Below are positions 10,421 through 21,720 of a DNA stretch of 64,000 nt, in pieces. Source of the stretch: Lithodes maja (Eukaryota > Arthropoda > Malacostraca > Decapoda > Lithodidae); the NCBI GenBank assembly GCA_037953745.1, contig JBAKBP010004291.1, positions 1 to 64,000 on the forward strand, read 5' to 3'. The notes below the pieces were generated by a model. The model made no database searches. It had not been told where the DNA came from and saw only the letters and a program-made list of their open reading frames with translations. The translations under genes were made by a program, and so were the position numbers. Positions within the stretch are counted from its first letter, which is position 1. Each line of letters starts with the position of its first letter.

Positions 10421-12179
10421 TAATAAAGGGGACAATTGTCGTAACCCTTTAGGTAGAACAGGAACGAGTGGAGAGACGGCAGCAAATTCCCAGAGTGAGC
10501 AACGGGAGGCAGATGAGGGTGGCAGGGAACCCGAAACAATAAGGGGAGTAGCAAGGGACTCAAGGGCCCCAAGAGAGATAGAAGAACCCCAAGAAGCGGA
10601 AAGTAATGAGGAGCCAACAAGAGACACAAGAGAGGGAGACGACAACCGAGACGGAAGAGAGGATGGCAGGCCTCCAAGGGGGCCAAATGAAGCAGGCAGA
10701 GGTGGAAACATACTCTGGAAAGGATTTCGGGAAGAGGAAGTTAGAATTTGGATTGATGCAACGTACTCAGAAATAGTATATTGGTCTGCACACAACTTTT
10801 TCAACCCTCCAAAATGTGGTGCCACCACCAACATGCTGAACGATATGACAAAGCTCATTTATAACTATGTCTATGACACATCTTTAGCCCCGTATGTTCT
10901 CAAGATAATTTTCAGCATTCCACATCTCTTCTTGCAAAAAACTCACCACAAATCTAATCAAGGCGAAAATGTGACTGCGCTAACAAGAAGAATGAAATTA
11001 TGGAATGAGAACAAGATGGATGACTTACTCAATGAAGCCAGAGCATTACAAGGGAGACTAGGCAGGCGGCGGCAAAAAAAGAAAAACAATGAAGACGAGG
11101 CCAGGAGATTCGGCGACCAGATGAGGCAAGGAAAAGTGGCGCCTGCAATAAGGTCCCTGACAAAGGAGGCAGCTTGTGGGTTGCTGCCTATCACAAGAGA
11201 AACCATCCAAATGTTGAAAGAGAAACATCCACAACCTAGTGTCCACGAGAGTCAGAGGCTAGAGGGTGATTATATATCACCGAACACCGTCATATACGAA
11301 CAAATCACAGGCGAAATGATTTGGAAAAAGGCTCTAGGGACACAAGGCAGTGCAGGCCCATCAGGGCTGGATGCAAACGGCTGGAGGACAATCCTGAGTA
11401 GAGCAATCTTCGGACTAGCAGCAACAGACTTATGTAGGGCTCTGGCAGCTCTTGCAAGAAAGATGACCACCCAAAATTGTCAACATTTGGAGGCTTACAG
11501 AGCTTGTCGCCTAATACCTTTAGACAAGAATCCAGGATGCAGACCAGTAGGACTGGGTGAAGTGCTGAGAAGAAGAATCGGAAAATGCATAATGGAAGTG
11601 GTGAAAGACGATGTGCGGTCAGCGGCCGGTAATCTCCAAGTGTGTGCCGGCCACCAAGCAGGGGGAGAGGCAGCAATTCATGCCATAAGAAAAATATATG
11701 AGCAAGTGGACTGTGAAGCTGTGCTGCTAGTGGATGCAACAAACGGCTTTAACACCATCAACAGAAAGACGGCAATACATAACATCAAAGTAAAATGCCC
11801 CAGTTTTGCCACCTACGTAGAGAACACCTATAAAAAGCCTGCGGACATCTTCATAGTAAACAACCAGAACACACGAAGGGGAACACCTCTGAAATCAATG
11901 GAAGGAACCACACAAGGTGACCCAGTAGCAATGGCAATGTACGCCTTAGGTCTCTCAGTGTTGCTAACCTTAACAAGCCATGAGGCGATGCAAGTAAAGC
12001 AGGTGGCCTATGCAGACGATCTCACTGGAGCGGGAAAAGTCAACAATCTCAAGCACTGGTGGGAACAAATATCAGAGGTAGGACCAAAAATAGGGTACCA
12101 TCCAAATGCCAGAAAGTCAATACTAATAGTAAAAACAGAACATTATGAAAGGGCGGTAGAAGCTTTCAGCGGTAGTGAA
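10421..12179 (+). pseudogene. RT portion of copy C polyprotein
   Basis: The open frame carries the same ordered RT blocks as copy B: LLVDATNGFNTINR, GTTQGDPVAMAMY and VAYADDLTGAG. There are many conservative changes and no stop. It breaks off at GSEV where another element has been inserted; the match resumes on the far side at 13676 (VVVTKDGQRHLG). Two neighbouring ACAAAGGA repeats at 12182-12197 mark the left insertion edge. It probably represents a separate subfamily. Confidence 0.8.
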
Positions 12180-12185
12180 GTACAA

Positions 12186-13675
12186 AGGAGTACAAAGGAA
12201 ATCAAGCAACAACAGATCTAGTGACCCTTCTAGGCTGCTTGTCCTCCAAAACACTGAGGATCAAGTGTCCAAACAGTGGTTTAGAGTGGGTAAGGGAACA
12301 TTGGAAAGGGAACTACTGCCCTGCCACTAACGTGGCAGGACTAGGAAGTTAGTAGGGGACATAATTATGGGTTAGTAACTGAGGGGAGGATAAAGTTATT
12401 CATTTACAAACGCAGTCAGTCGCGGGTTTGATGCGAGATATTTGTCTAGGCGGAATTTAAATGAATCAACGGTGCTGCAGTCTATAACGTTTCGGGGAAG
12501 CCCATTCCACAAGTTGACAACTCGATTGAAGAAGAAATTCTTAGATTCGTGCGAGTTAAAAGATTTACCAATAATTTTGCAACCGTTTCCCCGCGTGTAA
12601 TTAGATTGGTCGATAGTGAAGTACTTACTACAGTTCATATTGTCGATGCCTTTGATGATTTTGAACACTTGAATTAAGTCGCCTCTTAATCTGCGCTGGG
12701 TTAAAGGAAATAGATTTAATTCTCTAAGACGCTCTTCGTATGGTTTGTTCTTTAGGCTAGGTATCATTTTGGTAACTCTACGTTGAACTCGTTCTAGCTT
12801 GTTTATATCTTTTTGGTAATAAGGGCACCAGGATTGAACGCAGTATTCCAGAAGAGGGCGGACTAAGGAATTGTAAAGGGTTAGGATAACTTCTTTGGAT
12901 TTATGCTCAAATGACCTGCCTATAAAGCCAATTATTTTGTTTGCCTTCTTAACAACTTCTGAACATTGTTGACTCGGTTTTAGGTTACTCGATATTGTTA
13001 CTCCCAGATCAGTTTCTCTGTTTACATTCTTAAGCTGAGTGCCATTCATCGAATAGTTTGCTTTCTCATTTAGGTATCCGACATGTAGTACTTTACATTT
13101 ATCCACATTGAAACTCATTTGCCAAATTTGGGCCCAACATGACAATTTATCTAGATTGTGTTGCATATCGTCAACTTGTTCTTTTGAGAGTACGCTATTT
13201 GCAATTTTTGTATCGTCAGCAAATTTTGAGATTGTGCAGGTGAGACCCTCATCTATGTCGTTGATGTAAATTAGAAAGAGAATTGGTCCTAGTACCGATC
13301 CCTGGGGTACCCCGCTACTTACATTGGTCCATTTAGATGCCTTACCGTTTATGACTACTCTTTGCTTTCTGTTGTTGAGCCAATTTTCTATCCATTTCAA
13401 CACACCGTCTTGTATTCCATGCGCTTTTAGTTTTAGCAGTAAACGTTTGTGGGGAACTTTGTCAAAGGCCTTTTGAAAATCAAGGTATATAATATCTACA
13501 GCTTTACTCTCATCGTAGAGGTTGAGGATATCGTGGAAGAAGTCTAAGAGGTTTGTTAAACAGGAACGTTTTTTACGAAAGCCGTGTTGAGTATCTTTAA
13601 GTATGTTATTTTCCTCTAAGTGATTTACGAGTCTGTCTCGTATGACCGTTTCTAGCATTTTACATACAATGCTAA
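12186..13675 (-). mobile_element. CR1-like non-LTR element, 5'-truncated, inside copy C
   Basis: The minus-strand insertion of about 1.5 kb splits copy C. Its coding part is followed by roughly 200 bp of 3' UTR toward 12186. The 5' end is truncated inside the RT domain. Confidence 0.7.
12396..13658 (-). pseudogene. CR1-like reverse transcriptase, C-terminal 420 aa
   Basis: An uninterrupted frame encodes the RT from QHGFRKKRSCLTNLL through the motif A region DIIYLDFQKAFDKVPH, GVPQGSVLGPILFLIYIND, and the catalytic FADDTK, then the C-terminal region ending SNPRLTAFVNE. It resembles the CR1 elements at 18490 and 58118 but is a different family. It lacks the endonuclease and the N-terminal RT fingers, so it is a 5'-truncated, immobile copy. 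Confidence 0.85.
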
Positions 13676-13965
13676 TTGTGGTAGTAACAAAGGACGGACA
13701 GCGTCACCTTGGGGCGGTGATCGGCACGGAAGAGTTCAAGAACAAATACATAGAGGAGAAGGTCAGAGAAAATGAGAAACTGGCCAATATTGCAAAGACG
13801 GAACCACAGGCCGCGTATTCGGCATTCACATATGGGGTCAAACATCGCTGGACCTACTTGATGAGAACTGTTCCAAATATGAGCGCATTACTTCAACCAC
13901 TGGAAGATGCCATCAGAGACAAACTCATCCCAGCGTGGATAAAGTCGCACACCCCGAATGATACA
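13676..13965 (+). pseudogene. copy C polyprotein, resumed fragment
   Basis: The match continues copy C after the CR1 insertion, from VVVTKDGQRHLG to IPAWIKSHTPND. It then stops at a deletion joining it to the 3' UTR and a poly(A) run. It contributes the thumb region only. Confidence 0.8.
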
Positions 13966-14004
<39 letters not shown>

Positions 14005-14008
<4 letters not shown>

Positions 14009-14404
14009 GTAGTAGTAGTAGTAGTAGTAGTCACCTACTAGATGAGACGGAGAAAGACGTGAGGGAACGCGAAAGTGGTCCCGAACCCTAAGAATTGGGT
14101 GGGTGTTTTATTAAGCTAGATGGAGGTCTAGGAAGGGGGGGGGGGGGGGAGCAACTCCAGCCATTTTGTATCCAAATTTGAAGGATTTTATGATAGTTTT
14201 GTCATTTTAGGTAGCATTATATATATAGAGAACATAATCTTAGCACTAGCCAATTGAATTCTTTTCCTTACAAGATCCTAATTATACAAACTATATATTA
14301 AACTGCATTTTCTTTCGTAAAATAATTTAAAATAAAATAAATGTTATCGCCCATTAACAAAAAAAAAAAAAAAAAAAAAGTAGTAGTAGTAGTAGTAGTA
14401 GTAG
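14005..14404 (+). repeat. TAG repeats enclosing a second poly(A)-ended fragment
   Basis: TAG repeats at about 14005-14030 and 14381-14404 enclose about 350 bp of non-coding sequence. That sequence ends AAATGTTATCGCCC...AAC, then about 20 A, then TAG repeats again. It looks like the 3' end of another poly(A) retroelement inserted in the same array. It includes AGCTAGATGGAGGTCTAGG, which resembles part of the MITE family near 36180, and a G run at 14138-14149. Confidence 0.5.
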
Positions 14405-14411
14405 TCATTCC

Positions 14412-15117
14412 TTAAGCTGCCTGACCGAACAACCCTGAGATCCTAAGGAAGGTCACAGCTGAGACCAGGTTTTCCCACAAAGTTCTCAAGGAGTGTATGT
14501 AGTGTTGTTGACGTAAGTGATTGTATAATGTGTTTGATAATGTGTAGTGTTGTGTTACACCCCGGACAGGTGTCCTGGATAGAGTCATCCAGCCTCTTCT
14601 AATAAATCAGAAGGGCTGGATGGAGCCCACATTGCAGCCTAGCCAGGTGGACTATGTCCTTATGGGAAAGGAGGGTTTCTGAAGGATGGACTTCAGGGGG
14701 CCGTGCATGTAGCCGATTGTTGTCTTTGAGTGACTGGATGAATCGTTGGGTGATTTGAGTATGGATATGCTTCTGGAGGCTGGCTTGGAGTGGGCAAGGG
14801 GGGAGTGAAGACAATATTTGTGTATGATAACGAATGCTTGGTGTTGTTGTGAAGTTTCTTGGTGTGTGTGGATGTTCTGCCATGGAGTGTAGTGGGTGGT
14901 GTTGGTTTGTGGAGGCTACGATGATAAATTGTGTGCCTCTCGTATCAAGAGGATCCTTGATTTTGAGGAGGCTTTCTGGTGTAGGTGGTCTGCAGGTGTG
15001 GTAACTGTGCAGCCAGTGATTATTTTGATGGCTTCATTCTGTATGGTCTGTAGGGTGCTGTGAAGTGTTTCAGTGAGGTTAGAGGCCAAAGCAGGCCTAG
15101 CATACCGTATTCCATCA
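14412..15117 (-). pseudogene. Jockey-like non-LTR polyprotein, C-terminal end
   Basis: Minus-strand frames, with shifts, give TLQTIQNEAIKIITGCT...TPADHLHQ, then RPPEVHPSETLLSHKD, LARLQCG and a CPGC zinc-like motif, ending FGQAA-stop at about 14412. This matches the C-terminal end of Jockey-type ORF2 proteins, after the RT. The 5' edge coincides with an ATA microsatellite at 15120, and the 3' edge with the TAG array. At least two frame changes show it is decayed. Confidence 0.65.
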
Positions 15118-15119
15118 CT

Positions 15120-15124
15120 GAACG

Positions 15125-15170
<46 letters not shown>

Positions 15171-15180
15171 TTAATATAAT
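15120..15180. repeat. (ATA)n microsatellite
   Basis: ATA/TAA trinucleotide run, immediately 5' of the Jockey-like remnant on the minus strand. Confidence 0.9.
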
Positions 15181-15197
15181 AATATATTGTTTGTATA

Positions 15198-15956
15198 GGG
15201 TAAGGTGGGGTGAATCCGCCGGGGGGTGGAATCGCCGCGGACGTAAGATATTTGTCTAAAACAATTCGTCATAAATCCAAATACGTATGGAATTGATTCT
15301 AGGTATGTTTATAGTACGTGTAGATGATGATAGAACAAAAAAATGCGTAGCTGTCATTTATTTAACGAAGACAAATATTTTTCCATAATATTTCAAACTG
15401 AAAAATATGTAAGCGGTCTTGAACATTTTTCGTGGCAGCGACTTTGCGGCGACTTTACATCTCCCAATACACTTTTTTTTCGTTACAAGATGGTTGTCTG
15501 TGATTTCTAAGTGGAAACTAAAAAAAAAAAAAAACAATTTCAGGCATAAATATACCGGTATATTATTATATAATTTTCTAAATTCTATAATTATATAAAT
15601 ATATAATATATAATTATATAATTATACCAAAATACTTGGATTATATCAATCTAATAATAAAACATCTTAATTGTTACTTAATTGGGGGTAAAATCGCCGT
15701 GGCAGAATTAAATCATCGATAATATATAACCGCGGCGGATTTACCCCGGCGGGCGGGGTGAATCCGCCGCGCGAGTAACGGTTTTCGCCACCCATTACAA
15801 ACCTTAATGTTTTGTTTTTTCAAATAAAAATGATATGAGCGTGTGCAGGAAAGCGAGAATGTTAAAGTTATGTAAACAAAAAATTCTGAATTCTGATTCA
15901 GTTGGATGCTGTTATTAAAAAAACACGTTTCGCGGCGGATTCACCCCACCTTACCC
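15198..15956. mobile_element. non-autonomous TIR DNA transposon, 759 bp
   Basis: Perfect or near-perfect terminal inverted repeats starting GGGTAAGGTGGGGTGAATC are flanked on both sides by TA. No transposase frame is present. Inside, near 15680-15780, the motif GGGGTGAATCCGCCG and diverged relatives recur in both orientations, so the interior may include nested or rearranged ends. The TA flanks would suit a Tc1/mariner-type or related transposase. Confidence 0.75.
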
Positions 15957-15958
15957 TA

Positions 15959-16416
15959 CTGTGGTGGTAATTTTTTTGTTATGTCAGTATATTGTATGGG
16001 CAAGTGACTTGAGGGCATTTAGTCTAGGTGTCAGTTTGTTTTGATGCTTGTAATATGTTGTATTTTACATGTAACGTACAGTACAGTATTTCACAAGTTT
16101 ACGTCTTGTCCGTAACAAATACAAACAACTTATTCAATTGTTTTCAGTTTCATTTCCTGTACCTCAAACCTTAAAACTTCTGCAATGGCTCCTCTTAATC
16201 TTCCTGACTTGGTTTCTGAATTAAAAACTTCACCAATATACCTTTCGTAACACGCAGGTGGATTGAAGGCACTAATGATGGAGGCATTCAATGCTAAAAA
16301 TTAGCAAAAAGATATACGAGACAAAAACTGTAACTATATCTACAGTACCTTCTAATGTAATGTCCTAAGCCCCTAATAACATATCCAAAACATTATCTAC
16401 AATTATCTACACCCAC
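15959..16416. other. non-coding, possibly intronic
   Basis: AT-rich sequence with no recognised repeat or gene. If the exon at 16417 is real, this is its downstream intron in minus-strand sense. Confidence 0.4.
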
Positions 16417-16540
16417 CGTCTTGCAGTAGTACAGCGGAGGATCGCAGGTGGTGATGACGGATGTGTTCTGGGCGCGGTTCATCCACACCACGCTCACCGT
16501 CTCCGCGTTCATCCATGTCACAGCCGTAAAGTAGTGGTCC
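16417..16540 (-). CDS. internal exon of a dipeptidyl peptidase 4-like (S9B) protein
   Basis: The 124-bp minus-strand exon encodes 41 residues beginning DHYFTAVTW, continuing WMNRAQNTSVITTCD and ending LYYCKT. This closely resembles the beta-propeller segment of arthropod DPP4-like peptidases, whose usual form is DHYxTxVxW...WxNRxQNxSV. A strong polypyrimidine tract and AG precede it, and GTGGGT follows as donor. The exon opens with a one-base partial codon and closes in phase 0. The catalytic Ser, Asp and His lie in later exons, which I could not find in the window. This is the only stretch here that looks like a conserved host gene. Confidence 0.75.
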
Positions 16541-16945
16541 CTAGGGAATTAGAGTGGGGGTGGGAAGGGGGAGGGGGAGGGTTGGTGTTAGATGGTGGTT
16601 CTTGATAATGGCCACTTATTCGTCCTTCTTTCTCCATTCTCTGATTAACTCTAGCCTATTCCTTTGAAAAGATCAACTAGAGTTTGGTGTTTTTTTATGA
16701 TTAATAATAGTCTTTTATTAATACTAGGCATACTGTTCTATAAATATAATTAATTTCAGTCTAGTCTTTGAAAAACATAACCTCCACGACATTTGAAATA
16801 CTTACCGGTATGTGGTAATAATAACCTATGCAATTGTCATTATCTGTTTATTAAGTTTAATATTTCTACGTACATCTTCTTTCTAGTCACCTTTTCTTCC
16901 TTCTTGTCTTTCTGATTAGCTATTCTCTTATGTGAATATTAACTA
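16541..16945. other. non-coding, probably intron of the DPP4-like gene
   Basis: Includes the purine-rich strand (16553-16586) that serves as polypyrimidine tract on the minus strand. The rest is AT-rich with no recognised feature. Confidence 0.4.
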
Positions 16946-17215
16946 CAGTAAAAGTCCTTTAATCCGACGACCGATGATTCGAATATCCCAATAGTCCGAA
17001 TTTTTCAATTTGAGGCCAAATCCGAATTCACCCGATGGTCCGAATTTCAAGAAGTCCCAAAGTCCCCTTTTTGAGGCATTAGTCCACTCAAATGACACAT
17101 AATGGAGCACACACATATCATATGTTCATGAATTCACTTTAAAAGTTTACCATTGTCATTGTAGCCTATTACCTACTTCAAAACATTCAGATTAATGGTC
17201 AAAGGAAGCTACTGA
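16946..17215 (+). mobile_element. pogo/Tigger-like terminal region (left)
   Basis: Starts TA|CAGTAAAAGTCC followed by repeated AATCCGA motifs, as in pogo-like ends. About 270 bp matches, in inverted orientation, the sequence at 30987-31218, which ends in the mirror CAGTAAACTTCCG|TA. No transposase remains. The two ends are now about 14 kb apart, with a CR1 and a DIRS element between them. Confidence 0.55.
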
Positions 17216-17454
17216 TATAAACATAAACACCTACATCAGTCTAGTTCAGTCAGTGACAGGAGAAGGTTGTGTTAATCTGAGCTCCTGCCCGGACCACTTA
17301 CCAGTGACCTTTAGTGACCATTACACCTACCTGTGTTTGGGGGCAGTGCACTCGTGTTATATAAAAGTGTTATAGCTCAGTTTTTAGCTGTTAGTTTACT
17401 TGTTTTTGTTTTTCTGTACTTAGTTTCTTGCTCCTCGCTAAGCTTATTGGGATC

Positions 17455-18493
17455 ATGGCAGGTATGGAGTGCGAGTCTCTAACTGATCTGCATCATCTTA
17501 TTCTCCAGGTAAGAGAGGAGATGGTTGTGGTGAAGGAAGAGGTCTTGGCTCTAAGGGAGGTTAATGTTAAAATTCAGAGGGAAGTGGATTTGATTAAAGA
17601 CGAAAATCTAGCTTTCAAGCTTAGCCAAGAGGAAATAAAGTCAAGTAAGGGGAAAAGGGAGGAAGTTGATGAAAAATTGTATTCATGGCAGGTTGTTAAA
17701 AATATGGGTGGGAAAGTCACACTCAAGAAGCAGGATAGTAGAATAGGTATGAGTGTGACAAATACATTCTCTCCTTTGCGAGACGAATGTGAGGGAAAAG
17801 ATAGTCAGGATAAGGGAGGGATAACCGAAGTGCCTGCCGCCGACTCAGCTCCAAACCTCTGACGCTGTGCTACCTACCACCACCACTACCCCCACCACCA
17901 CCACCACCAAGGGAGCTTCTGCCACCACCGGGGGTTCTCCAACTGCAGCTGCTGGATCCTCCCGAGGGAAAGGTAAGTCTGTGTCCCGAGAAGGTAAGTC
18001 TGTGTCGATTGTGGGCGACTCCATGGTAAGACATTTAGTTAGGGCTACCCGCACTAAACTTAGGAAGATTGTGTGTCTGCCTGGCCATGGAGTTGGGAGG
18101 GTTTTAGAGAAGATGGACCACATCTTGGAAGATAGTGGAGATAACCCCATTATCTGTCTCAGTGCCGGGAGTAACGATGTTGGTAAGGGTAGAAGTGAGG
18201 AACTGCTGCAGCAGTATCGGGATGTGTTAGATAAAGTTAGGATGAAGGGAGGGATCCCTGTAGTACATTGTATCCTACCCAGAAGAGGAGTTCCCAAGGA
18301 ATGGACATCCAGGGCGATTGGTGTCAATTGCCGTTTGGAGAAATATTGCAAAGAAAAAGCAATACCATTCATTGATAACTGGGATAGTTTCTATGGGAGA
18401 GATGGGATGTACGCAAGGGATGGGGTTCATCTTTCACGGTTAGGGGTTTCTACATTAGCTAGTTCTTTAGATAGGGTGGTTGTGGGGTTTTGA
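17455..18493 (+). pseudogene. CR1 ORF1: coiled coil plus SGNH esterase, frameshifted
   Basis: The ATG at 17455 (MAGMECESL) opens an N-terminal half with heptad-like charged sequence. An extra base near 17853 shifts the frame; the second half resumes at 17867 through a Thr-rich linker into an SGNH-hydrolase fold. The nucleophile block is SIVGDSMV, the Asn block is AGSNDVG, and the Asp-His pair lies in DGVHLS. ORF1 esterases of this kind are known from CR1 and L2 elements, where they are thought to help the RNP contact membranes or act as RNA chaperones. The homologous ORF1 region of the other copy lacks this extra base. Confidence 0.85.
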
Positions 18494-21400
18494 ACAGAAA
18501 TATTGAGAGTGTAAATGAGAGGTTAAATGGAACAATTTTAGCGTCAGGCGAAAGCGATAAGGATATTCAGTCTCATGCTAAAAATGATGACTATAATGCA
18601 AATGATAGTAGTGATGGTGCAACGGAAGATGGAAATGTCGTTAGAAACAAAGGTAAATTAGGTATAAAGAAAAGAAGTAAATTGAGAGTATATTACACAA
18701 ACTGTAGGAGTCTATGTAACAAAATGAACGAACTTAGAGCCCTTGTTAGCAAAGAAAATATAGACATAATAGCGCTAACTGAAACGTGGATTAATACAGA
18801 AACCAGGCATTTTTTAGCAGAATTTGATATACCAGGATATAGTTTGTTTAAATATGACCGAACAAGTAAGAGGGGTGGCGGTATAGCAGTGTTTGTCAGG
18901 AGTACATTAAAAAGCTGTATTAAATCAGGTATTAGACTAAATAACGATAATGAAAGTGTTTGGGTAGAGGTTAACGAAGGTAGTGAGACCATAGTTATTG
19001 GAGTTATGTATAGACCGCCAAATATGAGTAGAAATGACGGAACGTCATTATGGGAGGAAATTAAAATGGCATCAAGGTTTAGCAATGTGTGCATTATGGG
19101 GGATTTTAATTTTCCGAATATAGATTGGCAGCATCAAATAGGAGACTCTGATTCTGAGGAGTTTATAGAGGTAGTACAAGATAGTTTTTTATTTCAATTC
19201 ATAGATACGCCGACTAGAGGTAATAATATTCTCGATTTAGTTTTCAGTAACAATGAACATATGGTAAATAATGTAGAGATAGGGGACCACCTAGGAAATA
19301 GTGACCACAATTCTGTGTATTTTAATATACAATGGAAAGGTAATACCAGAGAGAATACAACATTAATACCTGACTTTAGAAAAGCCAATTATGGTGGGTT
19401 AAGAAGAGCCCTATTAGCTGACCCTATGGTCAAAAAATTAAGTCGATCCAGGTGTCCAAATGAGTGTACCCCTTCTCAGGCACCTGTCATCTTAAGTCAG
19501 GAAGAGACGTCAACCTTGGTAGATACATATGATAATTTTATCAAGTCAGTATTCAATGCACAAAATAAATACATCCCCAAAAGAAAATTTAGATCAACAC
19601 AGAACCAACCCAAATGGATGAATAATAGACTATTAGATCTTCTAGGACAAAAGAGAGGAATATATAGAAAAATTAGAAAAGGCGAAATTCACCTACTTGC
19701 TTACTATCAGAATCTATCAAGACAGGTAAAAAAGGATATTAGGAAAGAAAAAAGAAATTATGAAATTAAGGTTGCCAATGACTCAACAAATAATCCTAAA
19801 GCTTTTTACCAACTATATAAATCCAAGGTTAGAGATGTAATTGGTCCCCTTAAAACTTCGATAGGAGAAATGACAGAAAATGATTTAGAAATGTGCAGTA
19901 CATTAAATAGTCAATTTCTTTTCGTTTTCACTAATGAAAATTTGGCACAGTTTCCAGAAGTCCGTAAGGTATATAGCGATAGTATAGAAAATAGGTTAAG
20001 TACGGTTACTATAAGTAGAAATGATGTGCTTAAGGAAATTGACAGACTGAAACCTCATAAATCGCCTGGTCCTGATGAGGTATATGCTAGAGTATTAAAA
20101 GAATGTAGGGATGAGTTAAGTTACCCATTAACATTTTTATTTAACAAGTCATTGGAGACAGGTATAGTTCCAGAAGCTTGGAAGCTTGCAAACGTAGTTC
20201 CGATCTTCAAAAAAGGTGACAAATCAATAGCATCCAATTACCGTCCCATTAGTCTTACATCAATCATAGGAAAGCTACTAGAGTCAATTATTGCTAGTAA
20301 AATTAAAAACCACTTAGATACATTTAATTTAATAAATTCTTCTCAGCATGGATTCACTCAGGGACGTTCTTGCCTTACTAATTTGCTTAGTTTTTTCTCA
20401 GAGGTATATGAAGCAGTAGGTAATGACAAGTCATATGATATAATATATTTAGATTTCAGTAAAGCTTTCGACAGAGTCCCCCATGAGAGATTGATGAGAA
20501 AGGTTGAGGCGCATGGAATAGGTGGGGCATTGTTGGGATGGATTAGGTCATGGCTAATTGGTAGGAAGCAGAGAGTCAGCATAAATGGTACGAAGTCAGA
20601 ATGGGGAGCAGTCAAAAGTGGTGTCCCCCAGGGATCTGTATTAGGTCCTCTGTTGTTTGTTATATACATAAATGACCTTGATTTAGGTATAACTAGTAGG
20701 ATAAGTAAATTTGCAGACATACCAAAATGGGGAGAACAATTGATTCAGATAGAGATATAGAGTGCCTCCAAAGGGATCTAGATACCTTACACGAATGGTC
20801 AGTAAATTGGCAGATGAAATTTAACATTGACAAATGCAAAGATAGGGAAGATGCATACAAATGTTAAATATAAACTAGCTAATGTGGAATTAGAAAACTC
20901 GAATTGTGAGAAAGATCTAGGTGTGTTTGTTAGCAATGATTTGAAGCCTAGACAACAGTGTATAAGCGTTCGAAACAAGGCAAACAGGATTCTCGGGTTC
21001 ATCTCAAGGAGTGTGAGTAACAGAACTGCTGATGTTATCTTAAAACTTTACTTGTCATTAGTGAGACCCCATATGGATTATGCTGTTCAATTTTTGTGTC
21101 CTTATTACAGAATGGACATAGATTCATTGGAGAGAGTACAACGTAGAATGACAAAAATGATCCATAATATTAGAAATCTTCCGTATAAAGAAAGGTTGAA
21201 GAAATTAGGCTTACATTCGTTAGAGAGATGCAGAGTTAGAGGGGATATGATAGAGGTGTTCAAGTGGGTTAGTGGGATTAACAAAGGGGACATGACAAAT
21301 GTACTAAAGCTCAGTGATAGCGAAAGAACTCGTACCAATGGTTTCAAATTAGATAAATTTCGTTTCAGAAAAGATATAGGCAAATATTAGTTTGGTAACA

Positions 21401-21510
21401 GAGTTGTAGATGGGTGGAATGGACTACCAAGTGCTATAGTGGGATTAAAAACGATAGGGAGCTTTAAGATAAAATTGGATAAGCATATGGACGAGAAGGG
21501 TTGGGTGTGA
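18490..21510 (+). pseudogene. CR1 ORF2: AP endonuclease plus RT, inactivated
   Basis: Endonuclease motifs come first (YYTNCRSL, ALTETW, GDFNFPNIDW, SDHNSVYF). RT blocks follow: HKSPGPDE, NYRPISLTS, the motif A region DIIYLDFSKAFDRVPH and GVPQGSVLGPLLF. Compared with the intact copy on the other strand, one base is missing inside the FADD box at about 20717. Eight bases are missing at about 20840. A Trp codon has become TAG at about 21388. No in-frame ATG precedes the endonuclease motif: the frame overlaps the ORF1 stop at 18491. Confidence 0.9.
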
Positions 21511-21720
21511 AGGGGGATCAGCAGGGTTGGGCCAATCAGCGCTCTGCAGACCCCCGTAATCCTGCGTTAATCTCTAACCGTTTTGGTAAGATGATCCTCA
21601 GGGTATTAGAGTGTTGAGCCTATAATTGGGCTTTGTAATTGGGGTTGTGTGGGACAGGGATCTGCCTTGCTTAGGCCAATCGGCTTTCTGCAGACTCCCA
21701 TTTTCTTATGTTCTTATGTT

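Larger units (their letters stand above)
10421..14004 (+). mobile_element. RLE-type non-LTR retrotransposon, diverged copy C, interrupted
   Basis: Copy C begins inside the Cys-rich domain (NKGDNCRNP), so it is 5'-truncated. It is clearly more diverged from copy B than copy A is. It is split at about 12180/13676 by a CR1-like insertion. After 13965 it lacks the zinc and endonuclease region, because the frame jumps straight to the 3' UTR motif ACAATATTAAA and a run of roughly 31 A. TAG repeats follow directly. Confidence 0.8.
17216..21720 (+). mobile_element. CR1-type non-LTR retrotransposon, copy 1 (decayed, nearly full length)
   Basis: Contains a 5' leader, an ORF1 with SGNH esterase, an ORF2 with endonuclease and RT, and a roughly 210-bp 3' UTR ending in TTATGTTC repeats at about 21701-21720, the short tandem tail usual for CR1. 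The exact 5' end is uncertain (17216-17300). The second copy at 54880-59322 allows its damage to be mapped. Confidence 0.85.
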
